Assembly: GCA_009926935.1 (NCBI GenBank)
Contig: RFNZ01000009.1
Location: 1-64,000 of the forward strand
DNA from: Pseudomonadota bacterium
GTDB lineage: Bacteria; Pseudomonadota; Alphaproteobacteria; Micavibrionales; UBA1664
Length of the DNA stretch: 64,000 bases
Direction: 5' to 3'
This document shows, piece by piece, positions 8,455 to 17,506 of this stretch. Within the stretch, counting starts at the first letter, position 1; every line of letters begins with the position of its first letter. The notes under the pieces are model-generated. The model searched no databases. It had not been told where the DNA came from and was given only the letters and a program-made list of their open reading frames with translations. The translations under genes were made by a program, and so were the position numbers.

Positions 8455-10309
8455 GGCGCAAAAGTGCTATAATGGCAGCTGGTGTCACACCGGGGATACG
8501 GGCAGCTGCGCCCAGCGTAGCAGGCCGTGCGGCCTCCAGTCTTGTGCGCACTTCAGTAGAAAGTGATCCGATACCTGCATAATCAAGATCCGCCGGCAGC
8601 ATCAAACCCTCGTCCTTCCGATAGGCTTGGATATCCTGCTCTTGGCGGTCAATATAACCCGCATATTGAGCATCGATTTGTATTTGCTCCGCGATCTTTG
8701 GATTCACGTGAAACAGTTCCGGCCATAACGTGCAAAGTTTCTCCCAAGTGGCATCAGGGTAACGCAGCACATCCGCCACATTGCGACGCTGGCCATCCAT
8801 GTTCACCTGTATGCCATGCGCTGAGAGTTGGTTTGGCGTAGCATTCAACTTTGCGCACAAATCGCGGGCCTCGGCTAATGCCTCGGCCCTTTTAGCCCAG
8901 ACTATGGCACGTTCTGTACCTATACAACCCACGGCCAGACCTAACGGCGTAAGCCGCTGATCGGCATTATCCGCCCGCAAAGTCAGGCGATATTCAGCCC
9001 TGCTTGTAAACATGCGGTATGGCTCGGGCGCCCCACGTGAAATCAAGTCATCAATCAAAACTCCGATATACGCACTGGCACGATCCAAAACAAACGGTCT
9101 TAAAGTTTCACGTGAAACAGAATCTGGTAAACGTGCAAGCAACGCGGCATTCACACCCGCCATAAGGCCCTGTGCGGCAGCTTCCTCATAACCCGTCGTC
9201 CCATTAATTTGGCCTGCCAAAAACAAACCATCGAGGCGCTTGGATTCCAATGAGGCTTTAAGGTCTCGCGGATCACAATAATCATACTCCACTGCGTAAC
9301 CCCATTGAAATACTTGAGCATTCTGGAGACCAGGGATGGTCTTCAGAATAGCCTGTTGCACATCAACAGGCAGCGAAGTCGATATGCCATTGGGGTAAAC
9401 TGTCGGGTCATCAAGCCCTTCGGGCTCAAGGAAAATCTGATGCCTGTCTTTATCCGCAAATCTTACAATTTTGTCCTCGATAGATGGGCAGTAACGCGGA
9501 CCGCGACTTTGGATTTGGCCTGAATACATCGGAGCACGGTGAATATTGGCGCGAATAATTTCGTGCGTTTCCTTGGATGTATACGTCATACCGCACGCAA
9601 TTTGCGGCACCGTAATTTTGTCATTGAGGAAAGAGAAGGGGGTAGGCACCGCATCCGCCTGCTGCATCTCAATGCCCGACCAATCAATAGTGCGACCATC
9701 AATGCGGGCAGGGGTTCCGGTTTTGAGGCGGGCGAGGGGCATACCCAAACGCTCAAGCGTCAGCGCCAATCCTACCGATGGCGCTTCGCCAACGCGGCCA
9801 GCCGGCGACTGTTCTTCCCCGCGGTGGATGACCCCGCGCAAAAACGTACCCGTCGTGATAACAACGGCCTTGGCAGTAAACGCCCGGCCATCCGTAAGAC
9901 GCAGACCAGATACGACTCGGTCGGAGTCTAATATGACATCATCGGCCTCCCCCTCAATACAGGTAAGGTTCTGATAATCTTTCAAAATCCCCTGGACAGC
10001 CTCGCGGTATAATTTACGGTCCGCCTGCGTACGCGGGCCGCGGACAGCAGGGCCCTTGCTGGCATTCAGCATCCTGAATTGAATGCCCGATGCATCGGCA
10101 GCACGGCCCATAATACCGTCAAGCGCATCGATCTCGCGCACCAGATGCCCCTTGCCCAAACCGCCTATAGCGGGGTTGCAGGACATAACACCAATGGTCG
10201 AAAGCTTGTGCGTCACAAGCGCCGTTTTGACACCCATGCGCGCAGCAGCCGCAGCAGCCTCACAGCCTGCATGCCCACCACCGACAACAATGACGTCAAA
10301 ATTTTCCAT
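8432..10309 (-). CDS. mnmG: tRNA uridine-5-carboxymethylaminomethyl modification enzyme MnmG (GidA)
   Basis: A 625-residue FAD- and NADH-dependent enzyme that works with MnmE to install cmnm5U at the wobble position of certain tRNAs. The N-terminal Rossmann motif [12 protein letters not shown] is at about 8-19. The family signatures [15 protein letters not shown] and [16 protein letters not shown] are present, and the length is normal. It is in an operon with mnmE upstream and rsmG-parAB downstream. Two parS-like sites (8700-8715 and 9104-9119) are embedded in the coding sequence. Confidence 0.97.
   Translation of the reverse strand: MENFDVIVVGGGHAGCEAAAAAARMGVKTALVTHKLSTIGVMSCNPAIGGLGKGHLVREIDALDGIMGRAADASGIQFRMLNASKGPAVRGPRTQADRKLYREAVQGILKDYQNLTCIEGEADDVILDSDRVVSGLRLTDGRAFTAKAVVITTGTFLRGVIHRGEEQSPAGRVGEAPSVGLALTLERLGMPLARLKTGTPARIDGRTIDWSGIEMQQADAVPTPFSFLNDKITVPQIACGMTYTSKETHEIIRANIHRAPMYSGQIQSRGPRYCPSIEDKIVRFADKDRHQIFLEPEGLDDPTVYPNGISTSLPVDVQQAILKTIPGLQNAQVFQWGYAVEYDYCDPRDLKASLESKRLDGLFLAGQINGTTGYEEAAAQGLMAGVNAALLARLPDSVSRETLRPFVLDRASAYIGVLIDDLISRGAPEPYRMFTSRAEYRLTLRADNADQRLTPLGLAVGCIGTERAIVWAKRAEALAEARDLCAKLNATPNQLSAHGIQVNMDGQRRNVADVLRYPDATWEKLCTLWPELFHVNPKIAEQIQIDAQYAGYIDRQEQDIQAYRKDEGLMLPADLDYAGIGSLSTEVRTRLEAARPATLGAAARIPGVTPAAIIALLRHVRKIAA
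8700..8715. other. parS-like site inside mnmG
   Basis: GGATTCACGTGAAACA matches the parS consensus at 14 of 16 positions; the right half-site is perfect. It lies between the two stronger sites. Confidence 0.7.
9104..9119. other. parS site inside mnmG
   Basis: AGTTTCACGTGAAACA matches the parS consensus at 15 of 16 positions, differing only at the first base. It is within the coding sequence of mnmG, in the segment reading VSRETL. Confidence 0.92.
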
Positions 10310-10341
10310 GAAGGGCAGTTATATACCGAAAAACCCCCAGG

Positions 10342-10350
10342 TTTTCCACA
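10342..10350 (+). promoter_or_regulatory. DnaA-box-like 9-mer between mnmE and mnmG
   Basis: TTTTCCACA fits the relaxed DnaA box consensus TTWTNCACA and lies in the short mnmE-mnmG gap. A single box, so possibly chance. Confidence 0.3.
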
Positions 10351-10353
10351 GAT

Positions 10354-11697
10354 TCATTTCCCGATGCAGAAATCCCTGAAAATGATGTCGAGCAAATCCT
10401 CGACATCTACGCGCCCCGTAATACGGCCAAGCGCCCGAACGGCAAGTCGCACGTCTTCCGCTATGAGCTCAGGCAGCATCGCTTCATTGGCACGGGCAAG
10501 AGCGGCCACAGTGTTAACCAACGCCTCACGGTGACGGGCGCGGGTAAGGTAAGGCCTGTCCGATGCACCCATCACATCGGCCACCTTGCGCGTCAAGGCC
10601 GCAATCAGTTTCTCCACACCCCCGCCCGTGGCGACAGAAAGGATGGGCAGGCTCTCCCCCTTCACACGCGGGGCAGAGCGGGCAATATCCGCCTTGGTGG
10701 CAAATCCGATAGTCCGTGAATCCCACAGTTTCAAGGTATTGGGATCAAGCGATGGCAGAGCCGCACCATCAAACAAAAGTAAAACAATATCAGCATCTTG
10801 TGCATATTGAAGGGCGCGCCGTATGCCTTCCTGCTCAATGGCGTCGTGCCCGTGCTGACCAATCTGGTCAGGGCGAAGCCCAGCCGTGTCCGCAACAATC
10901 ACGGGATACCCCCCCAAATTAAGATGCACCTCGATAATATCCCGAGTCGTACCCGGAATATCGGAAACGATAGCAACCTCCCGCTGCGCTAAAGCATTGA
11001 CAAGGCTTGATTTTCCAGCGTTTGGCGTACCCACGACAGCTATTTTGACGCCTTCACGCAGCCGCTCACCACGTCGCCCGTCATTCAAATGCTGCTCGAT
11101 TTCAAATGAAACCTGCCGAATGATGGGCCTAACGAGCCCCGCAACGCCTTCAGGCAGGTCCTCGTCAGGGAAATCGATATCAGCTTCCAGATGCGCGAGT
11201 GACTTCGTAAGCCTGTCAGCCCAACCGTCATAAATGCGGGCAAGGCCGCCAACCATTTGGGCCAATGCCTGTTCGCGCTGCGCCTCGGTCTCGGCGGCTA
11301 TCAAATCGGCAATCGCCTCGGCCGCGGTCAAGTCCATACGGCCGTTTTCAAACCCGCGCCGGGTAAATTCACCAGGGCCCGCAAGGCGATGCCCCTCAAA
11401 ACTAGCCAAAACAGCCAAAAGTGCATCAATAACGGCCCGCCCGCCATGCACGTGGTATTCAACAACGTCCTCCCCTGTAAAAGAGTTTGGAGCGGCAAAA
11501 CGCACGGCCACACCCTCGTCAATAAACTTGCCCTCCGGTGTTTTAAAGCGGCGTACCGCAGCCTGCCTGACATCAGGCAGGGGCAGAGGGTCGGTAAGGG
11601 CGACAAGGCTTTGGAATGCCAGTGGGCCGGAAACGCGCACGACAGCAACGCCGGCGCGCCCAGCCGCAGATGCCAATGCGTAGATGGTATCAGCCAT
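10354..11697 (-). CDS. mnmE: tRNA modification GTPase MnmE (TrmE)
   Basis: A 447-residue potassium-dependent GTPase that partners MnmG in cmnm5U synthesis. It has an N-terminal tetrahydrofolate-binding domain with the PGEFTRRGFENGRMDL motif (about 108-123). The inserted G domain has G1 GTPNAGKS at 223-230, DIPGTTRD at 246-253 and G3 DTAG at 270-273. The C-terminal motif FCIGK ends the protein, with the catalytic cysteine. Its ATG overlaps the upstream stop codon as TAATG, indicating coupled translation. Confidence 0.97.
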   Translation of the reverse strand: MADTIYALASAAGRAGVAVVRVSGPLAFQSLVALTDPLPLPDVRQAAVRRFKTPEGKFIDEGVAVRFAAPNSFTGEDVVEYHVHGGRAVIDALLAVLASFEGHRLAGPGEFTRRGFENGRMDLTAAEAIADLIAAETEAQREQALAQMVGGLARIYDGWADRLTKSLAHLEADIDFPDEDLPEGVAGLVRPIIRQVSFEIEQHLNDGRRGERLREGVKIAVVGTPNAGKSSLVNALAQREVAIVSDIPGTTRDIIEVHLNLGGYPVIVADTAGLRPDQIGQHGHDAIEQEGIRRALQYAQDADIVLLLFDGAALPSLDPNTLKLWDSRTIGFATKADIARSAPRVKGESLPILSVATGGGVEKLIAALTRKVADVMGASDRPYLTRARHREALVNTVAALARANEAMLPELIAEDVRLAVRALGRITGRVDVEDLLDIIFRDFCIGK

Positions 11698-11984
11698 TAG
11701 CCTTTACGTTTTTTGGACTGGGTCTGTGAGGGCTGGTCAGACATCGCAACCGATGTCATCTGCTCCCAGATGGATTTCTGCAGATCCGAGAAAGCCTGCA
11801 TACCACCCATGGCATTGGGCATCCACATTTTCATCATCCCCTCAGGGTCCATCGCAGTCATGTTCTTCTGAATCTGCTCCTGCATCTGGCCCAGTACGGC
11901 CTCCTGCATGGGCGCAAAGTCAGGCAGGCCCAGAAACGAACGGGCTTCTTCAGGTGTACAGTCAACATTGACGGTGAATTTCAT
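11697..11984 (-). CDS. DUF6489-like small protein
   Basis: A 95-residue protein starting MKFTVNVDCTPEEARSFLGLPD, a pattern I associate with DUF6489 proteins of alphaproteobacteria; the family number is from memory. The middle is methionine- and glutamine-rich and the tail basic (KKRKG). No enzymatic motif is visible. GGAGG precedes the ATG at good distance. The stop overlaps the mnmE start by one base, so it is the first gene of the mnmE operon. Confidence 0.7.
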   Translation of the reverse strand: MKFTVNVDCTPEEARSFLGLPDFAPMQEAVLGQMQEQIQKNMTAMDPEGMMKMWMPNAMGGMQAFSDLQKSIWEQMTSVAMSDQPSQTQSKKRKG

Positions 11985-12088
11985 GCGGGAACCTCCATCT
12001 AAAGTGATAACGCACCTCTCTTACACCAGTTTGACTTTGACGGAAAGGCAGGGGCCGTCCTAATGTGCGCCCATACAAAGGAAAAGAC

Positions 12089-12784
12089 ATGAAAACCATA
12101 ATCACCGCCAAAGACGGGGCAGGCGTGTTTTCGGCTTACATGGCCATACCAGCCAAAACGCCCGCTGCCGCTATCATCGTCATACAGGAAATTTTCGGGG
12201 TAAACGCCGATATGCGCGCAAAGTGCGATAGCCTGGCGGCACAAGGCTATATCGCAATAGCGCCGGACCTCTTCTGGCGGCAGGAGCCGGGCGTTGATAT
12301 CACCGATAAATCGGAAGCCGAGTGGAAAAAAGCCTTCGCCCTCTTTAACGGCTTCAACATCGACAAGGGTGTCGAAGATCTCGAAGCCACACTGAATACC
12401 GTCCGCGCAATACCGGAATGCAACGGAAAAGTAGGGGCCGTAGGCTACTGCCTTGGCGGCAAACTCGCATACCTCATGGCCTCACGCACAACCATCGATG
12501 CATCGGTCAGCTATTACGGCGTCGCACTCGATACATTGCTGGGCGAAAGCGGCAACATCAAAAAACCGCTCATGCTGCACATGGCCGAACTCGATAAATT
12601 CGTACCTTCCGAAGCACGGGAGAGGGTCGTAAACCACTTCAAAAACAACACGGCTGTCTCAACCCATGTTTACGCAGGGCAAGACCACGCATTCGCCCGC
12701 ATCAATGGCGAGCACTACAACGAAGCCGCGGCCACCCTCGCAAACAAACGCACCGACGACTTTTTTGCAGACTTCCTGAAATAG
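12089..12784 (+). CDS. Dienelactone hydrolase family protein
   Basis: A 231-residue alpha/beta hydrolase. The N-terminal IIVIQEIFGVNADMR and the nucleophile motif GYCLGGK (cysteine at about 116) match dienelactone hydrolases, which use a Cys-His-Asp triad. The aspartate lies in the AELDKFVP segment and the histidine in GQDHAF. The physiological substrate cannot be read from the sequence. The ATG at 12089 has AAGGA six bases upstream. It is divergent from the mnmE operon, with a possible -35 TTGACG and -10 CCTAAT in the gap. Confidence 0.9.
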   Translation: MKTIITAKDGAGVFSAYMAIPAKTPAAAIIVIQEIFGVNADMRAKCDSLAAQGYIAIAPDLFWRQEPGVDITDKSEAEWKKAFALFNGFNIDKGVEDLEATLNTVRAIPECNGKVGAVGYCLGGKLAYLMASRTTIDASVSYYGVALDTLLGESGNIKKPLMLHMAELDKFVPSEARERVVNHFKNNTAVSTHVYAGQDHAFARINGEHYNEAAATLANKRTDDFFADFLK

Positions 12785-12788
12785 CACG

Positions 12789-14432
12789 ATGGTCCTCCCT
12801 CCCTTCACCATGGTCATCGATGATGACGAAGGGCCTGAGCAGGGCCCGCCGCCGCCCACGCCGGTTGATCCGGCTCTGGCCGAGGGTGCTATAGCCCGCA
12901 TCAGAAAGCAGGTGCAGGGCAACGGCCTGAAACCGTCATCGGTCGAGCTCCGCGCCGTCAACGGCCATATACATACGTTTTTCGGTACGACATCGGTCAG
13001 GCTGACTCCGACAACGCAGGAAGGCAAAAGGGCAGGCCGCTTTACGGACGGACAGATCATCCAGCCCCAACAGATCGAAGGCGCAATACAGGATTTCATA
13101 GGCAAAGTAGCAGCCGATCGCGGTGTGCTGGGCCTTGTCCACGAAACCATTCTGGCGCGGGCAGACCAAGGCTTCGGCACACAGGGCGAGGCAATCCCGC
13201 TGCCACAGGTATCCCGCAGTTTTATTGCCCACGAGGCATGCCCAAAATGCCGCGGTATCGGCGGCACACCCTGCCATAACTGTTTGGGCCAAATGCGTAT
13301 TACTTGCTACCGCTGCCATGGGCAAGGCGGAGTCCCCTGTGTCACATGCCAAAATCGCGGGCAAATTTTAACTCCGCAAGGACCTGTAACGTGCCACGCC
13401 TGCGCTGGGCGCGGCCTATCCGTATGCCCCACTTGCCAAGGCCAGCGGATGATGACCTGCCCCGAATGTCAGGGCCACGGTAAAAAAATATGCGAAGGCT
13501 GCGCAGGGCAGGGCTGGACCACAAAATACTGGACTGTAACGCTCACGGCCGAAACATCTTTCAGTCTGCGGACCAAGGGACTGCCTTCAGCTCTCGTTTC
13601 CCTCATCGACCGCGTGGGCGGCGCCAAACTCGCTGCGGACAAACATGCGAAAATCACTCCGATACTGGGCCGTGATGCCGAGGTTTTCGCGCATGAGGCC
13701 GATATACAGCAAGGCGCATCGCTTTGGTTTTTATACCGCGCCGAAATGCCGTTTGCCGAGCTCGACATTGCCATGGGCAAAGGCAGCATCAAACCCAAAA
13801 TGGCGGGCTTCAAAGCAAGGCTGCTTGATGTCCCTGACTTTATGGACACGCTTCTAAAACCCGGCGTCGAAGCACTGGCCGAAGCCGCTTCTGGCGGGGC
13901 CTCCGCTGCACAAAAAATACTCGAATGCGCACGCTATAGAGCGCTTGGCGATACGCTGCGCGGCCTCGTTCGAGGCAATATGCGCCGCGCCGTAAAATCC
14001 CTTCTCGAAAACTATACGCTGGGCCTTTCGGAAACCATGGCTAAACGCATCGTAAAAGATGCCAATACGGCACTTTCAAAGCTTTCGCTGTGGCCACGCA
14101 CAGTGGCAATGGCCATCGCTCTTGCTGCGTCATGCATGATTCTTGCTGCGTTCTATATCTATGGAATCAGGGTGTCGATAACAAACACTTTGTTCCCTGC
14201 CGGTTCCGGCGCATGGCTAGGCTATGGCGTTGATGTTGCCTTTATTGCGTTACTGGGTATGGCCGGTACCTATGCCATCCGCATAGCCGCCGCCCGCGCA
14301 TCCAAAAACGTGCTTGAAGGTTTGGGTGTTGTATCGGGCGGGCAAATGCCGCTGCCCAAACCAGGTGCTCCGGGCCTTTGGCTCTGGCTCGGCATTGCAG
14401 CAATGGCCGCAGGCTTCATCCTACTTTTCTAA
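12789..14432 (+). CDS. Membrane protein with eight DnaJ-type CxxC zinc-finger repeats and no J domain
   Basis: A 547-residue protein. Residues 151-238 hold eight CxxC units, mostly followed by GxG (CPKCRGIG, CHNC, CYRCHGQG, CVTC, CHACAGRG, CPTC, CPECQGHG, CEGCAGQG), enough for four zinc centres; DnaJ itself has two. No HPD-containing J domain is present. The N-terminus is acidic and proline-rich, the middle is a soluble alpha/beta region, and the C-terminus has three hydrophobic segments (about 435-455, 470-492 and 525-545). It may be a membrane-anchored chaperone-like or protein-binding factor. The start could also be the ATG at 12810. Confidence 0.75.
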   Translation: MVLPPFTMVIDDDEGPEQGPPPPTPVDPALAEGAIARIRKQVQGNGLKPSSVELRAVNGHIHTFFGTTSVRLTPTTQEGKRAGRFTDGQIIQPQQIEGAIQDFIGKVAADRGVLGLVHETILARADQGFGTQGEAIPLPQVSRSFIAHEACPKCRGIGGTPCHNCLGQMRITCYRCHGQGGVPCVTCQNRGQILTPQGPVTCHACAGRGLSVCPTCQGQRMMTCPECQGHGKKICEGCAGQGWTTKYWTVTLTAETSFSLRTKGLPSALVSLIDRVGGAKLAADKHAKITPILGRDAEVFAHEADIQQGASLWFLYRAEMPFAELDIAMGKGSIKPKMAGFKARLLDVPDFMDTLLKPGVEALAEAASGGASAAQKILECARYRALGDTLRGLVRGNMRRAVKSLLENYTLGLSETMAKRIVKDANTALSKLSLWPRTVAMAIALAASCMILAAFYIYGIRVSITNTLFPAGSGAWLGYGVDVAFIALLGMAGTYAIRIAAARASKNVLEGLGVVSGGQMPLPKPGAPGLWLWLGIAAMAAGFILLF

Positions 14433-14440
14433 AGCAAAAG

Positions 14441-14466
14441 AAAAAGGCCGCTTCACGCGGCCCTTT
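14441..14466. terminator. Bidirectional terminator between convergent genes
   Basis: GGCCGC (14446-14451) and GCGGCC (14457-14462) form a GC-rich stem with a 5-base loop, flanked by A5 on one side and CTTT on the other. It can serve the zinc-finger gene and the convergent rho gene. Confidence 0.75.
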
Positions 14467-14468
14467 AT

Positions 14469-15725
14469 CTACCCGTTCATGGATTGGAAGAAATCCTGAT
14501 TGGTTTTGGTGTCCTTGAGCTTGTCGATGAGGAATTCGACAGCATCGATGGTGCCCATCGGGTTGAGGATACGGCGCAAAATCCACATCTTCTGAAGCTG
14601 GTCGCGTGGGACCAACAATTCTTCTTTACGGGTGCCAGATTTCTGGATGTCGATGGCAGGAAACACGCGCTTATCGGCGATTTTACGCTCAAGCACAATC
14701 TCGGCGTTACCGGTGCCTTTGAATTCTTCAAAGATAACCTCGTCCATACGGGAACCGGTTTCAATGAGTGCCGTTGCGATGATGGTAAGCGATCCGCCCT
14801 GTTCGATGTTACGCGCGGCGCCAAAAAAGCGCTTCGGGCGCTGGAGGGCGTTGGCATCCACGCCACCCGTCAGCACCTTACCGGATGAAGGCACAACCGT
14901 GTTGTAAGCGCGGGCAAGGCGGGTAATGGAATCGAGCAGAATGATAACATCGCGCTTGTGTTCAACAAGGCGCTTGGCTTTTTCCATGACCATTTCCGCG
15001 ACTTGTACGTGGCGGGAGGCTGGTTCATCGAAGGTGGATGATACAACCTCGCCCTTAACGGACCGCGCCATGTCGGTCACTTCCTCTGGACGTTCGTCAA
15101 TCAGCAGCACGATCAAATAGGATTCAGGGTGATTTTCGGCTATCGAATGCGCAATGTTTTGCAGCATCACGGTTTTACCGGTACGCGGCGGGGCCACAAT
15201 CAGGGCACGCTGGCCAAAACCTAGCGGTGAAACCAACTCGATAATCCGCTGGGTGTAATTCTTTTTGGTAGGGTCAGGCAGCTCAAGCTTGATCTTACGT
15301 TCGGGGTAAAGGGGCGTGAGGTTATCAAAGTTGATACGGTGGCGGAGCTTTTCAGGGCTTTCATGGTTAATCGAGTTAACCTTCACAAGCGCAAAATACC
15401 GCTCGTTATCCTTGGGCGCGCGTATCTCGCCCTCAATCGTATCGCCTGTTCTAAGGCCAAAGCGTTTAACCTGGGACGGGCTGATATAAATATCATCAGG
15501 GCCCGGGAGGTAGTTTTCTTCAGGAGACCGTAAAAATCCGAAACCGTCCTGCAAAACTTCCAGAACACCGGCGCCGTTAATGGGCACGCCTTGTTCAGCA
15601 AGCTGCTTCAGGACAGCAAACATCATGTCCTGCTTGCGCATTGAGGCGCAGTTTTCGATATCGAGCTCTTCAGCAAAAGCCAGCAGCTCTGAAGGGGAGC
15701 GCGTTTTAAGTTCCTGTAAATCCAT
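14469..15725 (-). CDS. rho: Transcription termination factor Rho
   Basis: A 418-residue hexameric RNA helicase. It has the N-terminal Rho domain, an RNP1-type cold-shock motif GFGFLR at 61-66, a P-loop APPRTGKT at 179-186 and the Walker B segment [16 protein letters not shown]. Normal length. It is the first gene of the rho-hemJ-hemH-hemE neighbourhood typical of the origin region in alphaproteobacteria. The leader is about 150 bases long, with a strong promoter and a perfect 8-bp inverted repeat, compatible with autoregulation. Confidence 0.97.
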   Translation of the reverse strand: MDLQELKTRSPSELLAFAEELDIENCASMRKQDMMFAVLKQLAEQGVPINGAGVLEVLQDGFGFLRSPEENYLPGPDDIYISPSQVKRFGLRTGDTIEGEIRAPKDNERYFALVKVNSINHESPEKLRHRINFDNLTPLYPERKIKLELPDPTKKNYTQRIIELVSPLGFGQRALIVAPPRTGKTVMLQNIAHSIAENHPESYLIVLLIDERPEEVTDMARSVKGEVVSSTFDEPASRHVQVAEMVMEKAKRLVEHKRDVIILLDSITRLARAYNTVVPSSGKVLTGGVDANALQRPKRFFGAARNIEQGGSLTIIATALIETGSRMDEVIFEEFKGTGNAEIVLERKIADKRVFPAIDIQKSGTRKEELLVPRDQLQKMWILRRILNPMGTIDAVEFLIDKLKDTKTNQDFFQSMNG

Positions 15726-15832
15726 GGGAAAAGCGGGGGAGGGGGTGAGAGAGGGTTAAAGGTTACGCACCGCCATGGTGCAACAAAGTATTTGAAAGAA
15801 TTGGAAAAATCGAATAACGCCCGACAACCGCG

Positions 15833-15859
15833 TCACGAAAATGAAATAAAATTTCGTGA
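15833..15859 (-). promoter_or_regulatory. Hairpin in the rho leader
   Basis: TCACGAAA (15833-15840) and TTTCGTGA (15852-15859) form a perfect 8-bp inverted repeat about 110 bases upstream of the rho start codon and downstream of its predicted promoter, so it would be in the 5' untranslated RNA. Confidence 0.5.
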
Positions 15860-15879
15860 AAATTCTTAAAGACAAGAAT

Positions 15880-15909
15880 TCTATATCGCCAAAGCTAAGC
15901 CTCTGTCAA
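15880..15909 (-). promoter_or_regulatory. Sigma-70-type promoter of rho
   Basis: On the reverse strand a perfect TTGACA (15904-15909) is followed after 18 bases by TATAGA (15880-15885). It lies between hemJ and rho and points to rho. Confidence 0.65.
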
Positions 15910-15931
15910 CAAACAATTTTAAGCGAGGGGT

Positions 15932-16378
15932 CTAAAATGGCCGGAGCACGACCATCAATACAATAATAACCAGCAATACGGTCGGTACCTCGTTGAGAAT
16001 ACGGTAATACCGCTCGGTATGTCTGTTTTCATCCCGTTCGAACTGCTTGCGGTGGCGCGCCATAAGTCCGTGTAAGCCGGTTAGAAGCAGCACGGTCGTG
16101 AGTTTCACGTGAATCCACCCCTCCTGCATAAGGCTGGGGTTTGCCCACAAAAGCAAAAGGCCGAAAATCCAGGTAAGGGCCATCGCAGGGTTGATGATAA
16201 TCCGCAAAAGGCGCCTTTCCATGATCTTGAGTGTTTCGGACAGCTCGCCGCCACGGCCGGCCTTGACATGATAGACAAAAAGCCTCGGCAGATAAAACAT
16301 GCCGGCCATCCAAGCCACCATCGCAATGATGTGGAACGATTTCAGCCACAAATAGTGCTCGTAAAAAAATTGCTGCAT
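15932..16378 (-). CDS. hemJ: Protoporphyrinogen oxidase HemJ
   Basis: A 148-residue four-helix membrane protein. The first helix carries LKSFHIIAMVAWMAGMFYLPRLFVYH, with the histidine and RLFVYH signature of HemJ; a later WIHVKLxxV segment also fits. HemJ oxidises protoporphyrinogen IX to protoporphyrin IX, the step before iron insertion. It starts two bases from the end of hemH, so hemE-hemH-hemJ are cotranscribed and encode three of the last four steps of haem synthesis. Confidence 0.92.
   Translation of the reverse strand: MQQFFYEHYLWLKSFHIIAMVAWMAGMFYLPRLFVYHVKAGRGGELSETLKIMERRLLRIIINPAMALTWIFGLLLLWANPSLMQEGWIHVKLTTVLLLTGLHGLMARHRKQFERDENRHTERYYRILNEVPTVLLVIIVLMVVLRPF
16101..16116. other. 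Degenerate parS-like site inside hemJ
   Basis: AGTTTCACGTGAATCC matches the parS consensus at 13 of 16 positions. The left half and the centre are intact; the right half is degraded. It is about 2.5 kb from the putative origin. Binding is uncertain. Confidence 0.35.
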
Positions 16379-16379
16379 T

Positions 16380-17501
16380 TCAAATTCCTATGGTGACTTG
16401 CGGCGCTTTCTCAAGACAGGGGCGCGCACCCACCAGTTCAATACCCTGCCCCATGCAGCATCGCGTAAAACCGGATGGGCATATCCGCCCCATCACATCA
16501 GGCCCGAGGCCCACAACATCCACACGTGACCTTACCATATCGGCAAGGCCCTCGATAAAGGCTTTGTGGACGCTCACGGTCGGCACACGGGCAAAACCCG
16601 GCACACCCATGTGTTCGGCCATCTCGCGGTATTCATCTTCGATCTCAACGAGTGTTTCCACATGCTCGGAAACAAACGCATGCGGGTATATAAGCACCGG
16701 TACTTTATCATGCGCGGCCTTTTCAAGAGCGACCTCGGTCGAGGGGCCAATCCATTTCTTAGGACCAACGCGGCTCTGGTAACAAATCTGCCAGTCCAGT
16801 TGAGGTATACCTAGCTGTGCTGCAATAAGCTCAGCGGTTTTTTCGCATTGCCACTGGTATGGGTCTCCATCGGCAATAATATCTTCCGGCAAACCGTGTG
16901 CCGAGAAAAGCACACGCGGAGCCTTCATGCCCTGTGCCTCGCACTCCTCGCGCATGGCATCGTACTGGGTACGGATCAAGTCGGCTGATGCGGCAATAAA
17001 ACCGGCCTGTGTCGGATAACAGCAAACAAAGCCCGTCGGCTTGTCCATATCGACTTTGGCACAGGCTTTTTGCCACTCCCCAAAGGACGACCAAGTCGTT
17101 GTCGTTGAAAACTGGGGGTAAAGGGGCAAAAGGATGATCTGGTCGGGGTTATCGTTTTTGACCCTTTGTGCCACTTCCTCTGCCATCGGGTGCCAGTACC
17201 GCATGCATACATGGACACTGAACTTAACATTCGCATCAACATTCAGCCTTGTGGAAAGCGCAGTCGCCTGTGCTCGCGTGTTCTCAAGAAGCGGGGATTT
17301 ATTTCCAAGCTTTGCGTAAGATTCACCCGCCTGTTTGCGGGTTCTGAGGATCGAAATAAGCGTGGCCACGCCATAACGCACAATTTTCGGCGCCCTGATG
17401 ATATTGGGATCCATAAAGAAATTGAACAGAAAGGGCTTGATGCTTTCCTTTTTATCAGGGCCGCCAAGGTTAAATAAAACGACGGCTATGTGCTTTGTCA
17501 T
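16380..17501 (-). CDS. hemH: Ferrochelatase
   Basis: A 373-residue enzyme that inserts ferrous iron into protoporphyrin IX. Catalytic histidine 202 is in LFSAHGLP and glutamate 279 is in FVSEHVETL. The C-terminal extension has cysteines at 341, 348, 349 and 362. Caulobacter ferrochelatase is known to carry a [2Fe-2S] cluster, and such a cluster is possible here, although spacing alone cannot prove it. It lies between hemE and hemJ. Confidence 0.95.
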   Translation of the reverse strand: MTKHIAVVLFNLGGPDKKESIKPFLFNFFMDPNIIRAPKIVRYGVATLISILRTRKQAGESYAKLGNKSPLLENTRAQATALSTRLNVDANVKFSVHVCMRYWHPMAEEVAQRVKNDNPDQIILLPLYPQFSTTTTWSSFGEWQKACAKVDMDKPTGFVCCYPTQAGFIAASADLIRTQYDAMREECEAQGMKAPRVLFSAHGLPEDIIADGDPYQWQCEKTAELIAAQLGIPQLDWQICYQSRVGPKKWIGPSTEVALEKAAHDKVPVLIYPHAFVSEHVETLVEIEDEYREMAEHMGVPGFARVPTVSVHKAFIEGLADMVRSRVDVVGLGPDVMGRICPSGFTRCCMGQGIELVGARPCLEKAPQVTIGI

Positions 17502-17506
17502 ACTGG

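Noticed and set aside
9030..9045. CCCCACGTGAAATCAA as a further parS site
   Set aside because: Only the CACGTGAAA core matches; the left half-site is absent.
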